Part shown: piece after piece, positions 1-8,185 of the stretch
Layout of the letters: each line of letters begins with the position of its first letter
Numbering within the stretch: the first letter of the stretch is position 1
Source of the DNA: C7867-006 sp035438705
Lineage (GTDB): Bacteria > Patescibacteriota > Minisyncoccia > Phycocordibacterales > DATDWN01
Direction of reading: 5' to 3'
Assembly: GCA_035438705.1 (NCBI GenBank)
Contig: DAORIV010000006.1
Location: 1-33,503 of the forward strand
DNA length: 33,503 nucleotides
The notes under the pieces: generated by a model
Told to the model about the DNA's origin: nothing
The model's database searches: none
The model's input: only the letters and a program-made list of their open reading frames with translations
Translations under genes and position numbers: made by a program

Positions 1-1044
1 TTTTATAATTAATACTATTTTTTGAAGCACCTTAGCTACTCTTCTATACCACCTATCTCTCACCACAGAAACTAATACAAAGCCTTCATTTTTAATTAAA
101 TGGTGCAAACTTTTTAATAAGGTGAAAGGATCTGGAGTAAAATTTAACTGAAATACGAATGTGGCCATATCAAATATTTCCTTACTTTGTATTTGGTTGT
201 TCTCTGAAACCAATATGCCATTATATCCAAAATTTTTTTTATAAAAATTCAAGTTGTTTTCCAAATAATCTGATGGAACTATTTTCAAATTACTTATATT
301 GCTTTTATTAATCAAATCTATAAATACCGAATCGTAGCTCATTAAATCTATAATGCTACTTATTTTTTCTCTAACTATAAAATTTTTTAAGTACTGCAAA
401 ACATCTTTATAGTATCCAATATCATAAGTATTTAATCTAAGTCTATCTAAATATACCGGCGATATTCTCCTTCTATAATTTATAATCTCATTAATTGTGT
501 AATCCTTACTTTTTTTAGAATCTAGAATTGTTTTCAAACTACTATAATTGTTAAAACTAAATCTTGAATTTAGACTTATTCTGGGTATTTCTAGCATATT
601 AAAAGAATTATCTACATAACCCACAGAAATTATTAGTAGTATATCCATATGATCTGGAATGCTTAATATACTCTTAATCTTGGGATCATGTTTAAAACCT
701 GCCATAGCACAAGTACCCAAACCCAGCTCGGTAGCTTTCAGTAAAATATTCTCTACTGCCATTCCTGCCGTCATCACTCCAGAAAGTCTTTCAATTGAAT
801 AGTTTGAGTCATGCAAAACTACTATAGAACAAGGTGAATAATTAAATTTATAACTCACTTCTCTGGCTAACTTAGATAATAAATTTTTATCGTCCACTAC
901 AACATATTGTGTAAGTTGCAAATTGCATGAAACTGGTGAATAAGAACCAGCTTCAATTAATTTAGTAATCAAATCTCTTGAAACAGTTTCCGCTGTATAA
1001 TGACGAACACTTCTTCTTTTTTTTAACACTTCTTCTAATTCCAT
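1..1044 (-). CDS. Nitroreductase fused to a methyltransferase-like domain (partial)
   Basis: The frame is open from an ATG at 1044 to the window edge (348 codons, no stop), so the C-terminus is missing. Residues 1 to about 150 look like an FMN-dependent nitroreductase: RRSVR at residues 10-14, an SPVSCNLQ segment where the family has its S-x-x-N-x-Q flavin contact, and LGLGTC followed by AGF in the second half. After a linker of about 55 residues, the rest resembles the end of a class I SAM-methyltransferase fold, with DMATFVFQLNF, TPDPFTLLKSLHHLIKNEG and a following beta strand, although the SAM-binding motif is degenerate. It starts one base after the stop of the upstream toroid gene, so it is the last visible gene of the minus-strand glycan operon. 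The nitroreductase call is fairly firm; the methyltransferase part is inference. Substrate unknown. Confidence 0.7.
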   Translation of the reverse strand, partial: MELEEVLKKRRSVRHYTAETVSRDLITKLIEAGSYSPVSCNLQLTQYVVVDDKNLLSKLAREVSYKFNYSPCSIVVLHDSNYSIERLSGVMTAGMAVENILLKATELGLGTCAMAGFKHDPKIKSILSIPDHMDILLIISVGYVDNSFNMLEIPRISLNSRFSFNNYSSLKTILDSKKSKDYTINEIINYRRRISPVYLDRLRLNTYDIGYYKDVLQYLKNFIVREKISSIIDLMSYDSVFIDLINKSNISNLKIVPSDYLENNLNFYKKNFGYNGILVSENNQIQSKEIFDMATFVFQLNFTPDPFTLLKSLHHLIKNEGFVLVSVVRDRWYRRVAKVLQKIVLIIK

Positions 1045-1045
1045 A

Positions 1046-2347
1046 CTATCTATCTCTTAACAAACTCCATAATTTTTTATCCGAATATATGCTTACACCT
1101 TCATTATTTTTAATCTTCAAAATTAACAACTTCAAAAACAAAGCTATAAATTTTGTCCTTTGAGCTATGTTTAACACCTTACCACTATCAACGTCAACAC
1201 CTATAACATAGTCATTTTTTGAATGATATTGCATTATACCTTCAAAACATTTGTCCATAGACTGCTTGTATTTGATCTCACCAGTTAATTCAAAGAGTTT
1301 TGCCAAAGCAACACACATATCAGTCTCGGAATCAAAAAACGACTCCTTCATATTTGATTTTAAAGGAAAAAGACCAGTCTTACCTTGTTTTTGTATCCAA
1401 AAATCAGCTATTTCTCAAGCGAAATGCAAATAATCATTATTTCTAGTTTCATTATATAAATCACACAACAGATCAATTATTGGGAATGATGCAGTAAGTG
1501 TGGGAACACCCACATTCCCGTCTTTAATAAAAAAATCCGAAATGCCACCTTCGAAAACTAGTTTTGATCTGATCCCATCAATCACCTTATTAATATTAAA
1601 CAAAACTTCCTTATCTTTTGTTTCTGAATACAAAGCTAACATCCCAAATAAAGTATTTGAATTATTTTTGCAAATCACAACAGTTTTGTGTTTCTTGATA
1701 CCCAAAAATACAAAAATTATTTTCAATATTATACCGACATCAAAAATTGAAAATAAACCTCTTGTTTTGAAATAGTTTGTATTAATTAAATTATTATATA
1801 TATTATACGCTACATCTTTATACCGATGATCATTGGTTAATTTATACAAATCAATGTAATACTCTATGAATGTCCCGTCTCTTGTATCAAACAAGGGTAA
1901 ATTAATTCGACTTGTTAGGTGAAAATACGATTTAATTTTACTATCAAAGGTGAAGGTGTTAATTGCTAAATCTGAAGTATTTTTTAATAAATTAAAACTA
2001 TCCTCGTCTTTCTTATATAAGTAATAGTCATACAGCCCAAACAGCAAATCAGAATATTCGTAAGACTTAACCAAATTAGTTATATGAAAAAAAGGAAACT
2101 CAGAAACCAAGTAACCATTTTGAAGAGTAGATTTATATAAATTTATCTGACTGTCTATAAATTCTTCTTCTCCAAAATAAAGAAAGAATGGTAGAAAATC
2201 TCCCAAGTCAGGAAATATGTGATGCTTAAAAAATTCCTTACCATATTTTTCTAAGCATAATGCACCATTCGGCAACAAAAAATCTTTTTTTAATAAAGAA
2301 ATTATTCTACGGGCCTCTTTATTTAACAATTCATTATCATTATACAT
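1046..2347 (-). pseudogene. (alpha/alpha)6-toroid carbohydrate-active protein interrupted by an in-frame TGA
   Basis: One frame runs from an ATG at 2347 to a TAG at 1046, broken only by TGA at 1415-1417 (codon 311 of about 433). Both sides read as one protein: YLHFA before the stop and EIADFWIQKQGKTG after it make a continuous amphipathic helix and turn. Repeated helix pairs such as GTFIEYYIDLYKLTNDHRY and the later DMCVALAKLFELTG are typical of six-hairpin (alpha/alpha)6 barrels such as sugar epimerases, glucuronyl epimerase-like proteins and some glycosidases or lyases; the exact family is not recognised. It sits 3 nt after the methyltransferase and 1 nt before the nitroreductase fusion. 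The break may be a nonsense mutation, an assembly error or readthrough. The downstream part has its own ATG at 1351, but that is probably not a separate gene. Confidence 0.7.
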
Positions 2348-2350
2348 AAA

Positions 2351-3031
2351 CTACTTTTTCAATAAAAAATGAAAAGAATCAAAGTACCACGGTTTTAGTA
2401 ACAAATAAGTAATATAAGCAATGTGATATTTCAAACCTTTATATTTTTTAATTTTAATTAACCTTATATCTTCAACCTTAAATCCAGTTTCTATAAAAAT
2501 TTTTGAGGCTCCCTTAAAGGTATTGTAATGCATTTGTGACAATCTTTGATGACCAGCTTCACCAGTATAGTCTTTGTGTCTAGAAAAAATACCAATAAAT
2601 AAATCGGACCACACACGAGGTAACCAGTTAACAAAATAGAGATTAAAATGTTGGTCCTTAATACCAAATCTATTAGGTACACTTATGTAAACTAGACCTT
2701 CTTTTTCTAAAACTCTATGCACTTCTTTTAAAACTTTATTTGGATTTTCAACATGCTCTATTACTTCACACAAGTTTACAAAATTAAACTCACTGTCATT
2801 AAATGGCAAAGACTCTCCTACTCCCTGAACCACATCTATTACAACCCCGGCATCACTTGCTCTTTTTATACTTGTTTCTATATATCCTTTGTTAAGTTCA
2901 ATACCCTTAGCAAATACACCATTCTGAGCACATTGAATCAAAAATGATCCCTTACCAGAACCCAAATCTAATATCCTTCTAACTTTCAAATCAGGAATTA
3001 CATCCAAAAGATGCTCAAAGTGTGTTTTCAT
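2351..3031 (-). CDS. Class I SAM-dependent methyltransferase
   Basis: 226 residues. The SAM-binding glycine loop is clear at ILDLGSGKGSF (about residues 20-30), the acidic end of strand 2 is in GIELNKGYIE, and the post-motif region reads FNFVNLCEVIEHVENPNKVLKE, the usual layout of Methyltransf_11/25-type enzymes. A long C-terminal extension with aromatic and basic residues (KYKGLKYHIAYITYLLLKPW) may sit on the membrane or contact a lipid-linked glycan. It overlaps the upstream glycosyltransferase by 17 nt, so the two are translationally linked. Likely a sugar O-methyltransferase or a modifier of a lipid-linked precursor; acceptor unknown. It ends in TAG, and no SD precedes the start. Confidence 0.85.
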   Translation of the reverse strand: MKTHFEHLLDVIPDLKVRRILDLGSGKGSFLIQCAQNGVFAKGIELNKGYIETSIKRASDAGVVIDVVQGVGESLPFNDSEFNFVNLCEVIEHVENPNKVLKEVHRVLEKEGLVYISVPNRFGIKDQHFNLYFVNWLPRVWSDLFIGIFSRHKDYTGEAGHQRLSQMHYNTFKGASKIFIETGFKVEDIRLIKIKKYKGLKYHIAYITYLLLKPWYFDSFHFLLKK

Positions 3032-4145
3032 TTATTTTACTTAATATTTTTTTTGCTCTTATCTCCCAAGTATAACCCGATACATCAAAAAAAGCTTTAT
3101 CTGACAATTTATTAGATAAATCTATATTATTTAATAGTTTCTTAATTGATAATTCAAATGATGAAACACTGTCTGGAACTGACAAAAGTGAATTTGATTC
3201 ATTCAATACTTCTCTAATTGAGCTCAAGTCCGATGCTACTATTGGAACCCTGGATGCCATATATTCAAACATTTTCAGTGGAGAGGTATAACTATTTGAA
3301 ATTTTCTCTACTCCTGAATTTGGGAGAACCAGAACATTTGAGGCTTTTAAATAAAGTGGAATAGTATCCCTTTTTTTAAATGGTGTAATAATAATATTAT
3401 TTAGACTTGCGAATTCATTCTTAAAACTTGTTATGTCTGGCTCTACTCCCCCAATAAAAACAAAAACAGTTTCTGGCATTATTTTTGCAACTTCAGCTAA
3501 AGTGTAAACACCTTTCCATTTGTAAAAATGACCTGTGTAAGTAACGATCTTTTTATCAAGTGGAAGTGATAATTTTTCTCTGGCTTCCTCTTTTGTAACA
3601 TCGATATCAAAAAATGATAAATCAATACCACTTGGAGACACCAAAATATTCTCTTGCCTTACTCCTAAACCCACTAACTCATCTCTAAGGTTGTTATTCA
3701 AAACCACAAACAATTTCACTCTATTTATTACTCTTTTAAATATTTTTTTTGATGAGGGCAAATCATGCACTTCTAAACAAATGAGGCTTTCTTGGGGTAG
3801 AAAAAAGGGAACTAGATAATCTCTAGTATAAAAAATTCCGTTGAAGCTCTTTGTATGTATTTTTACTGAAAACAAAAAAGATAGCATGTCTATCCAATAA
3901 AATAATTTTCCAAAAGCTTCAAATGGACCGAGCAGATCAAAACTCCATAATTTTTTTATTGGAAATTTATTCTTTATGCTGTAGTACTCAAATGGATCTG
4001 AAGTTACTTCATTACTTCTTCTGTTTGGAACTATTAGTTCAATATCTACCCCTGCCAGAGAAAACTCCTCACACATTTTCATTATGGCATAACCTTGTGC
4101 CCTAGTAGTTGGTATGCGGACATTTGTAATGTACTTAATATGCAT
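3015..4145 (-). CDS. GT4-family glycosyltransferase
   Basis: 376 residues with a GT-B fold. The N-terminal domain opens with a short beta strand and TTRAQGYAIMKMCEEFS, the usual acceptor-side loop. The C-terminal domain has SGIDLSFF, TYTGHFYKWKG for the start of the donor domain, and NSYTSPLKMFEYMASRVPIVASD, which carries the conserved helix and acidic residue that hold the nucleotide-sugar. Donor and acceptor cannot be read from sequence. It lies 14 nt after capE. Its stop is TGA, one of only two TGA stops among the AT-rich genes here. A GATAAT box lies 8 nt before the ATG, so a separate short-leader promoter is possible. Confidence 0.88.
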   Translation of the reverse strand: MHIKYITNVRIPTTRAQGYAIMKMCEEFSLAGVDIELIVPNRRSNEVTSDPFEYYSIKNKFPIKKLWSFDLLGPFEAFGKLFYWIDMLSFLFSVKIHTKSFNGIFYTRDYLVPFFLPQESLICLEVHDLPSSKKIFKRVINRVKLFVVLNNNLRDELVGLGVRQENILVSPSGIDLSFFDIDVTKEEAREKLSLPLDKKIVTYTGHFYKWKGVYTLAEVAKIMPETVFVFIGGVEPDITSFKNEFASLNNIIITPFKKRDTIPLYLKASNVLVLPNSGVEKISNSYTSPLKMFEYMASRVPIVASDLSSIREVLNESNSLLSVPDSVSSFELSIKKLLNNIDLSNKLSDKAFFDVSGYTWEIRAKKILSKINENTL

Positions 4146-4159
4146 ACCATTATATTATC

Positions 4160-5173
4160 TTATTTCTTTATACTTTTCTTTATCTGAGAAAGTTCCTTTT
4201 TAATATAATCCAAAGAAAGTAAGGTTTTTTCTACTTCTTTTACTGTAAGTCTTTTAGTGTTTTCGGATGTGTAATCCCCTTCAATTTGGATCTTATTTCC
4301 TTTAAAGAAAAAATCTCCGTAATCCAATGAAGTCTCAGATTTAATTCTATAGTATCCGCCCAAATCTTCAGAACGATTTATTTCCATTTGTGTTGCAAGA
4401 GCTTCATGTACTTTTTCACCAGCCCGAACTCCGACCACATTTATCTTTGATTTTGATTTAAATATGTTTATTAAAGCTTGTGTAAGATCTGCAATAGTTG
4501 AAGCTGGTGCTTTTTTAATAAACAAATCTCCCTGTTCACCTTTTTGAATGGCTAATAATACAAGATCGATAGCATCCTCTAGTGAAAGAAGGAATCTTGT
4601 CATATTTGGATCTGTAACAGTAAGTGGTTTATTTCTTTTTATATATTCAACAAAAAGAGGTATAACAGAGCCACGAGATGCCATTACGTTTCCATACCTT
4701 ACTGCACAAAAAACAGTTCCTTTAGAATCCCTTGCTTTACCAAATACTAGTTTCTCTGCAATTGCTTTAGACATACCCATTGCATTGATTGGGTACACTG
4801 CCTTATCTGTTGATAGCAAGACAACCTTTCTAACACCATTTTCTTCAGCAGAAGACAAGACATTTTCTGTTCCGAGTATATTCGTTCTTATCATCTCCAT
4901 CGGATGATACTCTCCTGTTGGAACTTGTTTTAGAGCAGCGGCATGAAATATGTAGTCTACTCCTTTAGTTGCCTTTAACACTGATTCCTTATCTCTAATA
5001 TCTCCAACAATAAATGTAAGTTTAGGGTGATTAAACTCATATCTCATATCATGTTGCTTTGACTCATCACGACTAAAAATGATGATTTCTGAGAACATTT
5101 TGTCGTCTAAAAAACGCTTAACAGCTGTTTTTCCGAAAGATCCTGTTCCTCCTGTTATTAAAAGTCTTGCCAT
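4160..5173 (-). CDS. capE: UDP-GlcNAc 5-inverting 4,6-dehydratase, CapE type
   Basis: 337 residues, the usual size for CapE/WbjB. The Rossmann motif TGGTGSFG is at residues 7-14. The active-site region reads STDKAVYPINAMGMSK, so the usual SDR Tyr-x-x-x-Lys is Met-x-x-x-Lys, as known for the CapE/WbjB branch. Family members convert UDP-GlcNAc to a UDP-4-keto-6-deoxy-L-hexosamine, the first step to UDP-L-FucNAc. The next enzymes, CapF-like and CapG-like, lie just upstream in the same orientation, which strongly supports the assignment. A 144-nt gap with a terminator hairpin and an inverted repeat separates it from the upstream gene, so it probably starts its own transcript. No SD precedes the ATG. 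Confidence 0.9.
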   Translation of the reverse strand: MARLLITGGTGSFGKTAVKRFLDDKMFSEIIIFSRDESKQHDMRYEFNHPKLTFIVGDIRDKESVLKATKGVDYIFHAAALKQVPTGEYHPMEMIRTNILGTENVLSSAEENGVRKVVLLSTDKAVYPINAMGMSKAIAEKLVFGKARDSKGTVFCAVRYGNVMASRGSVIPLFVEYIKRNKPLTVTDPNMTRFLLSLEDAIDLVLLAIQKGEQGDLFIKKAPASTIADLTQALINIFKSKSKINVVGVRAGEKVHEALATQMEINRSEDLGGYYRIKSETSLDYGDFFFKGNKIQIEGDYTSENTKRLTVKEVEKTLLSLDYIKKELSQIKKSIKK

Positions 5174-5206
5174 AATTGACCTATTTCTACATCAGGAGTA
5201 GACCAA

Positions 5207-5226
5207 AGTCAATTGAATGATTGACT
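5207..5226. repeat. Perfect 7-bp inverted repeat upstream of capE
   Basis: AGTCAAT and ATTGACT are separated by 6 nt, 34 nt before the capE start. A third ATTGAC follows immediately on the plus strand. The position suits a repressor site or a transcript 5' hairpin, but no regulator gene is visible nearby, so the function is unproven. Confidence 0.4.
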
Positions 5227-5289
5227 ATTGACAAAGTACTATAAATAAGTAGATTTCATAGGTAACAAGAACATTCACCAGCAATAAAG

Positions 5290-5313
5290 GGGTCGCATCG
5301 AGAGATGCGGCCC
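5290..5313 (-). terminator. Intrinsic terminator downstream of the methyltransferase gene
   Basis: A 10-bp stem (GGG, one wobble pair, CGCATC) with a 4-nt loop begins 4 nt beyond the TAA of the gene ending at 5318. In the minus sense it is followed by CTTTATTG, a short T-rich run. It separates capF and its neighbours from capE. A weaker AT tract on the other side could allow some plus-strand termination. Confidence 0.7.
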
Positions 5314-5317
5314 TATT

Positions 5318-6124
5318 TTATTTTCTTGCCAATACTCCAATTGTTACCTTGAAAAAAGCTGGGGTTATGTTTTCTAAATAATGATATGTTTTTTTAAAAA
5401 ATGATTTACCTTTCACTTTTCTAGTTAAATCAGCTGATCCACCTGGTGATTTATCAAAGCTGTTCTCGTTACCTTTTCTAAATAAATTCTTAATCAACTT
5501 TAAATTTCTAGTTAAAAATAAAACTTCTCCGTAATAATTTTTATTAATAAATCCAGCATTACTCAAAATCCTTCTTAACTCCCAAGGAAAAAAACTTTCT
5601 TGTTTATAACCTTCATGAGTTTTTGAAAGTTTCTTATATAAATACCACCCGTCTGGTCTTAATTTATTTGCCGAAGTAAAAGCAACAATACCCCCCTTTT
5701 TTGTTACTCTGTATATTTCTTTCAGTGCCAAATCTAGATTATCAAGGTGCGCCAGAACCTGATCACCAAACACAATATCAAAGTACTCATTTTCAAATTG
5801 CATATTGTTTATATCCCTCTCAGTGAATGAAACGGGAATATTAAATTTTTGTGAATTTATTTTAGAATTAGAAATCGAAACTGATGAAAAATCCAAACCA
5901 TAAGTTTTCACTTTAGGGTGAGTATACTGTAAATAAGAAATTAGCTCACCAGTTCCACTTCCAACCTCTAAAATGCTCATACCTTCTTTTATATAAGGTT
6001 TTATTGCAACGATTGTAGGATTAATTTCTGCAAACTTAAAAAAATCATTCGGGCTATTATAGTTACCTGCTTTTTCATATTTAGCATCCCACAAAATAGA
6101 CTGGTTTTTATTATTCTTCAACAT
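5318..6124 (-). CDS. Class I SAM-dependent methyltransferase
   Basis: About 268 residues from the ATG at 6124. An earlier in-frame ATG at 6154 would add 10 residues but overlap the propeller gene by 44 nt, so the later start, giving a 14-nt overlap, is preferred. Motif I is ILEVGSGTGELISY, the acidic strand 2 end is in YGLDFSSVSIS, and EYFDIVFGDQVLAHLDNLDLALKEIYRV is the post-I region of Methyltransf_11-type enzymes. A basic stretch of about 60 residues follows the core (LFRKGNENSF and onward). It probably methylates a sugar or lipid intermediate made by this locus; the substrate is not readable. A terminator hairpin follows the gene. Confidence 0.85.
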   Translation of the reverse strand: MLKNNKNQSILWDAKYEKAGNYNSPNDFFKFAEINPTIVAIKPYIKEGMSILEVGSGTGELISYLQYTHPKVKTYGLDFSSVSISNSKINSQKFNIPVSFTERDINNMQFENEYFDIVFGDQVLAHLDNLDLALKEIYRVTKKGGIVAFTSANKLRPDGWYLYKKLSKTHEGYKQESFFPWELRRILSNAGFINKNYYGEVLFLTRNLKLIKNLFRKGNENSFDKSPGGSADLTRKVKGKSFFKKTYHYLENITPAFFKVTIGVLARK

Positions 6125-7049
6125 ATAAGTACGGATCAGCTTGAAAAAATTCATTCCAAGAAGTGGTAGGTTTGGGTAGAATATTATTTCTAACCTTATT
6201 CCAAACTAAACCATTCGCTGATTCATACAAAGGTATGAACAACTTACCTCTCGGACCAACAGCATGACCTATTAGTTTGTACTTACCCTCTTCTTTCCAA
6301 ATATAGCAACTCCCCAATCCATAAATTGAAACATCAAAAGAGTACTTAGTTAACTTTGCTATTATTTCAAAAAATAGTGCTATATATTTATTCTTATAGA
6401 CTGAAATGATTGGATTATGTTTGTGCTTAATCCAATCTATTCCGTCTTTAGAATTTGCAGTTGATATCATCCAGTTACTTCCAACTCTTTCTGTAATCCA
6501 TAAACGATATGAATTATCTTCAAACAAAACAAATGGATAAAAATATTTATGATTTGAATCTACACTTTCAAGATTTGTAGAAATTATATCTGTCCAAACC
6601 AATCCATTTACTGACTCACAATATCCTATGGTAGTTTTATTTTTTTTATATACAACACACCACATAATAAATCTGTTTTTGTTTGTATCAAAAATTACAT
6701 GTGGATGCTGAATTCCCTCTCTAAACTCTGGCTTTTCTGAAATCCTTTGAGAAATCACCGGTTTATCATGCACCTTCCAATCCAAACCATCTTTTGACTC
6801 TGCATAACACACACTAAGTTGACCTTCTTTTGATTTTCCTTGGTACCACATTTTATAAATACCATCATGTTTCAATACACAAGGATTACTTGTTTGAGTT
6901 TCATCAGCAAACCCCTGACTTTTTAATGGTATTTTAGGATCACCTCCCTCCCACTTCCAAATATTAAAGTCACTTGAAGTAGCAACGCCTATTTGCTCTT
7001 GTTCTGTCTTATTGTTATATCCTGCGTAAAATAGAAAATACTTTTTCAT
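6111..7049 (-). CDS. Five-bladed beta-propeller protein, GH43/GH32-like
   Basis: 312 residues without a signal peptide. Repeated blade signatures are visible: IGVATSSDFNIWKWEG, SVCYAESKDGLDWKVH, TIGYCESVNGLVWTD, MISTANSKDGIDWIKH and PLYESANGLVWNKV, each with the S-x-D/N-G-x-x-W pattern of five-bladed propellers in the GH43/GH32/GH130 superfamily. Such proteins often sit in glycan loci, where they may be glycosidases, phosphorylases or non-catalytic sugar binders. The acidic residues needed for catalysis cannot be placed with certainty. It lies 3 nt after capF and overlaps the next methyltransferase. With no export signal, action on a cytoplasmic or lipid-linked glycan is more likely than extracellular degradation. 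Confidence 0.75.
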   Translation of the reverse strand: MKKYFLFYAGYNNKTEQEQIGVATSSDFNIWKWEGGDPKIPLKSQGFADETQTSNPCVLKHDGIYKMWYQGKSKEGQLSVCYAESKDGLDWKVHDKPVISQRISEKPEFREGIQHPHVIFDTNKNRFIMWCVVYKKNKTTIGYCESVNGLVWTDIISTNLESVDSNHKYFYPFVLFEDNSYRLWITERVGSNWMISTANSKDGIDWIKHKHNPIISVYKNKYIALFFEIIAKLTKYSFDVSIYGLGSCYIWKEEGKYKLIGHAVGPRGKLFIPLYESANGLVWNKVRNNILPKPTTSWNEFFQADPYLYVEE

Positions 7050-7052
7050 AAC

Positions 7053-8165
7053 TTAAATGATTACATTTTCCATAAATGTGTCTGGATCATTTGGATCATA
7101 AAACTCATTTATCCAAAACATCGTGAGTAGCTCTGTATTTCCTATATTTTCTATTGAATGCGTATAAAAAGTCGGCATATCGACATAAACAGGCTTATCG
7201 CCCGAAACTATGTATTCAATAATTTCATTTGTAAATATCTTTCTTAACTTTATACTTGCCTCCCCCGATAAGACACAAAATCTCTCAATTTTTCTAGTGT
7301 GATAATGATTACCCCTAGTTATTCCAGGATGAGTAGTGGAAAAAGATGATTGTCCTCCAGATTTCTCTTTTATAACCTCAACAAAAGACCCTCTGTTATC
7401 TGTTTTTAAATCCAAAGAAATCGGAAAATATTTTGGGTAAAGATATGATCTGAATGTATTAAATAAATTTAAATCAAATTTATTATCTATTTTTGGAATC
7501 ATTCCAGACAAATACTCAGCCTTAAATGATAATAGTTTATTGTAAACATCAGCTATTTTTATTGATTCTCCAGATATATTGTATGTACTTTCCCAATTTC
7601 CCTTACTTATTAAATCATAAAAAAACTGACATACATCACGAACATACACCAAACTTACTACAGCTTCTTTATTTACCTCTAACTCTAGACCGGAAACAAT
7701 ATTATGGCAAAAAGTAGAAACAAATGAATTATAGTTTGGTTTACCAAACTCACCAAATATATTTGTAGAAACAACAGAAGTTGAAAGGGTATTATTTTTT
7801 ATTCCCCATTCAGATATCATTTTCTCTGAATCCTTTTTAGATCTACCGTATGCTGTGTCTCTTGTGTTGTGTGTAGAAGAGATAAAAATAACCTTAGGTT
7901 TATCTTTCAGAGCACCACATGCATCTAGTATTTTTTGTGTTAAACCAACATTAGTTTTATATATTTCATCCTCTTCACCTCTATTTAACCCAGCAAAATG
8001 TAAAACGGTATTCACACCTTCTAATTTATTTATTAAGCCCGTTTCAGTATCAAAATCACCTTTATCTATTAGCACTACTTCAAATTGATCTTTTCTTTCA
8101 TAAAGAAAATACCTCATATGAGTACCAAGAAAGCCTTCTCCTCCTGTTATTGCAATTTTGACCAT
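7053..8165 (-). CDS. capF: CapF-like bifunctional reductase/cupin for UDP-L-FucNAc synthesis
   Basis: 370 residues with the CapF two-domain architecture. Residues 1 to about 240 are an SDR reductase with TGGEGFLG at 7-14, HFAGLNRG, an FISSTHN strand and YGRSKKDSE as the Tyr-x-x-x-Lys site. Residues from about 250 are a cupin: HPGITRGNHYHTRKIERF gives the metal-binding histidines, and a later FYTHSIENIGN supplies another. In Staphylococcus aureus CapF the cupin epimerises at C3 and the SDR domain reduces C4 with NADPH, giving UDP-N-acetyl-L-talosamine for CapG. The gene follows the capG-like gene by 20 nt and has its own TATAAT 7 nt before the ATG. Confidence 0.92.
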   Translation of the reverse strand: MVKIAITGGEGFLGTHMRYFLYERKDQFEVVLIDKGDFDTETGLINKLEGVNTVLHFAGLNRGEEDEIYKTNVGLTQKILDACGALKDKPKVIFISSTHNTRDTAYGRSKKDSEKMISEWGIKNNTLSTSVVSTNIFGEFGKPNYNSFVSTFCHNIVSGLELEVNKEAVVSLVYVRDVCQFFYDLISKGNWESTYNISGESIKIADVYNKLLSFKAEYLSGMIPKIDNKFDLNLFNTFRSYLYPKYFPISLDLKTDNRGSFVEVIKEKSGGQSSFSTTHPGITRGNHYHTRKIERFCVLSGEASIKLRKIFTNEIIEYIVSGDKPVYVDMPTFYTHSIENIGNTELLTMFWINEFYDPNDPDTFMENVII

Positions 8166-8172
8166 CTATATA

Positions 8173-8178
8173 ATTATA
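8173..8178 (-). promoter_or_regulatory. Extended -10 box 7 nt before the capF ATG (predicted leaderless)
   Basis: TATAAT preceded by TGT gives the extended pattern TG-n-TATAAT on the minus strand. Exactly 7 nt separate it from the capF ATG, so transcription should begin at or one base before the start codon. No -35 match is apparent, as is common with extended -10 sites. Confidence 0.65.
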
Positions 8179-8185
8179 ACAAAAA

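Noticed and set aside
1046..1351. Separate 101-residue gene
   Set aside because: It is in the same frame as the ORF starting at 2347 and continues its helix-repeat pattern across a single TGA, so it is the tail of that gene.
1415..1417. TGA read as glycine (code 25) or tryptophan (code 4) throughout the genome
   Set aside because: Only one clear internal TGA occurs in roughly 10,000 codons, glycine and tryptophan use normal codons everywhere, and TGA ends genes at 3015, 20613 and 32954. General reassignment would give many internal TGAs.
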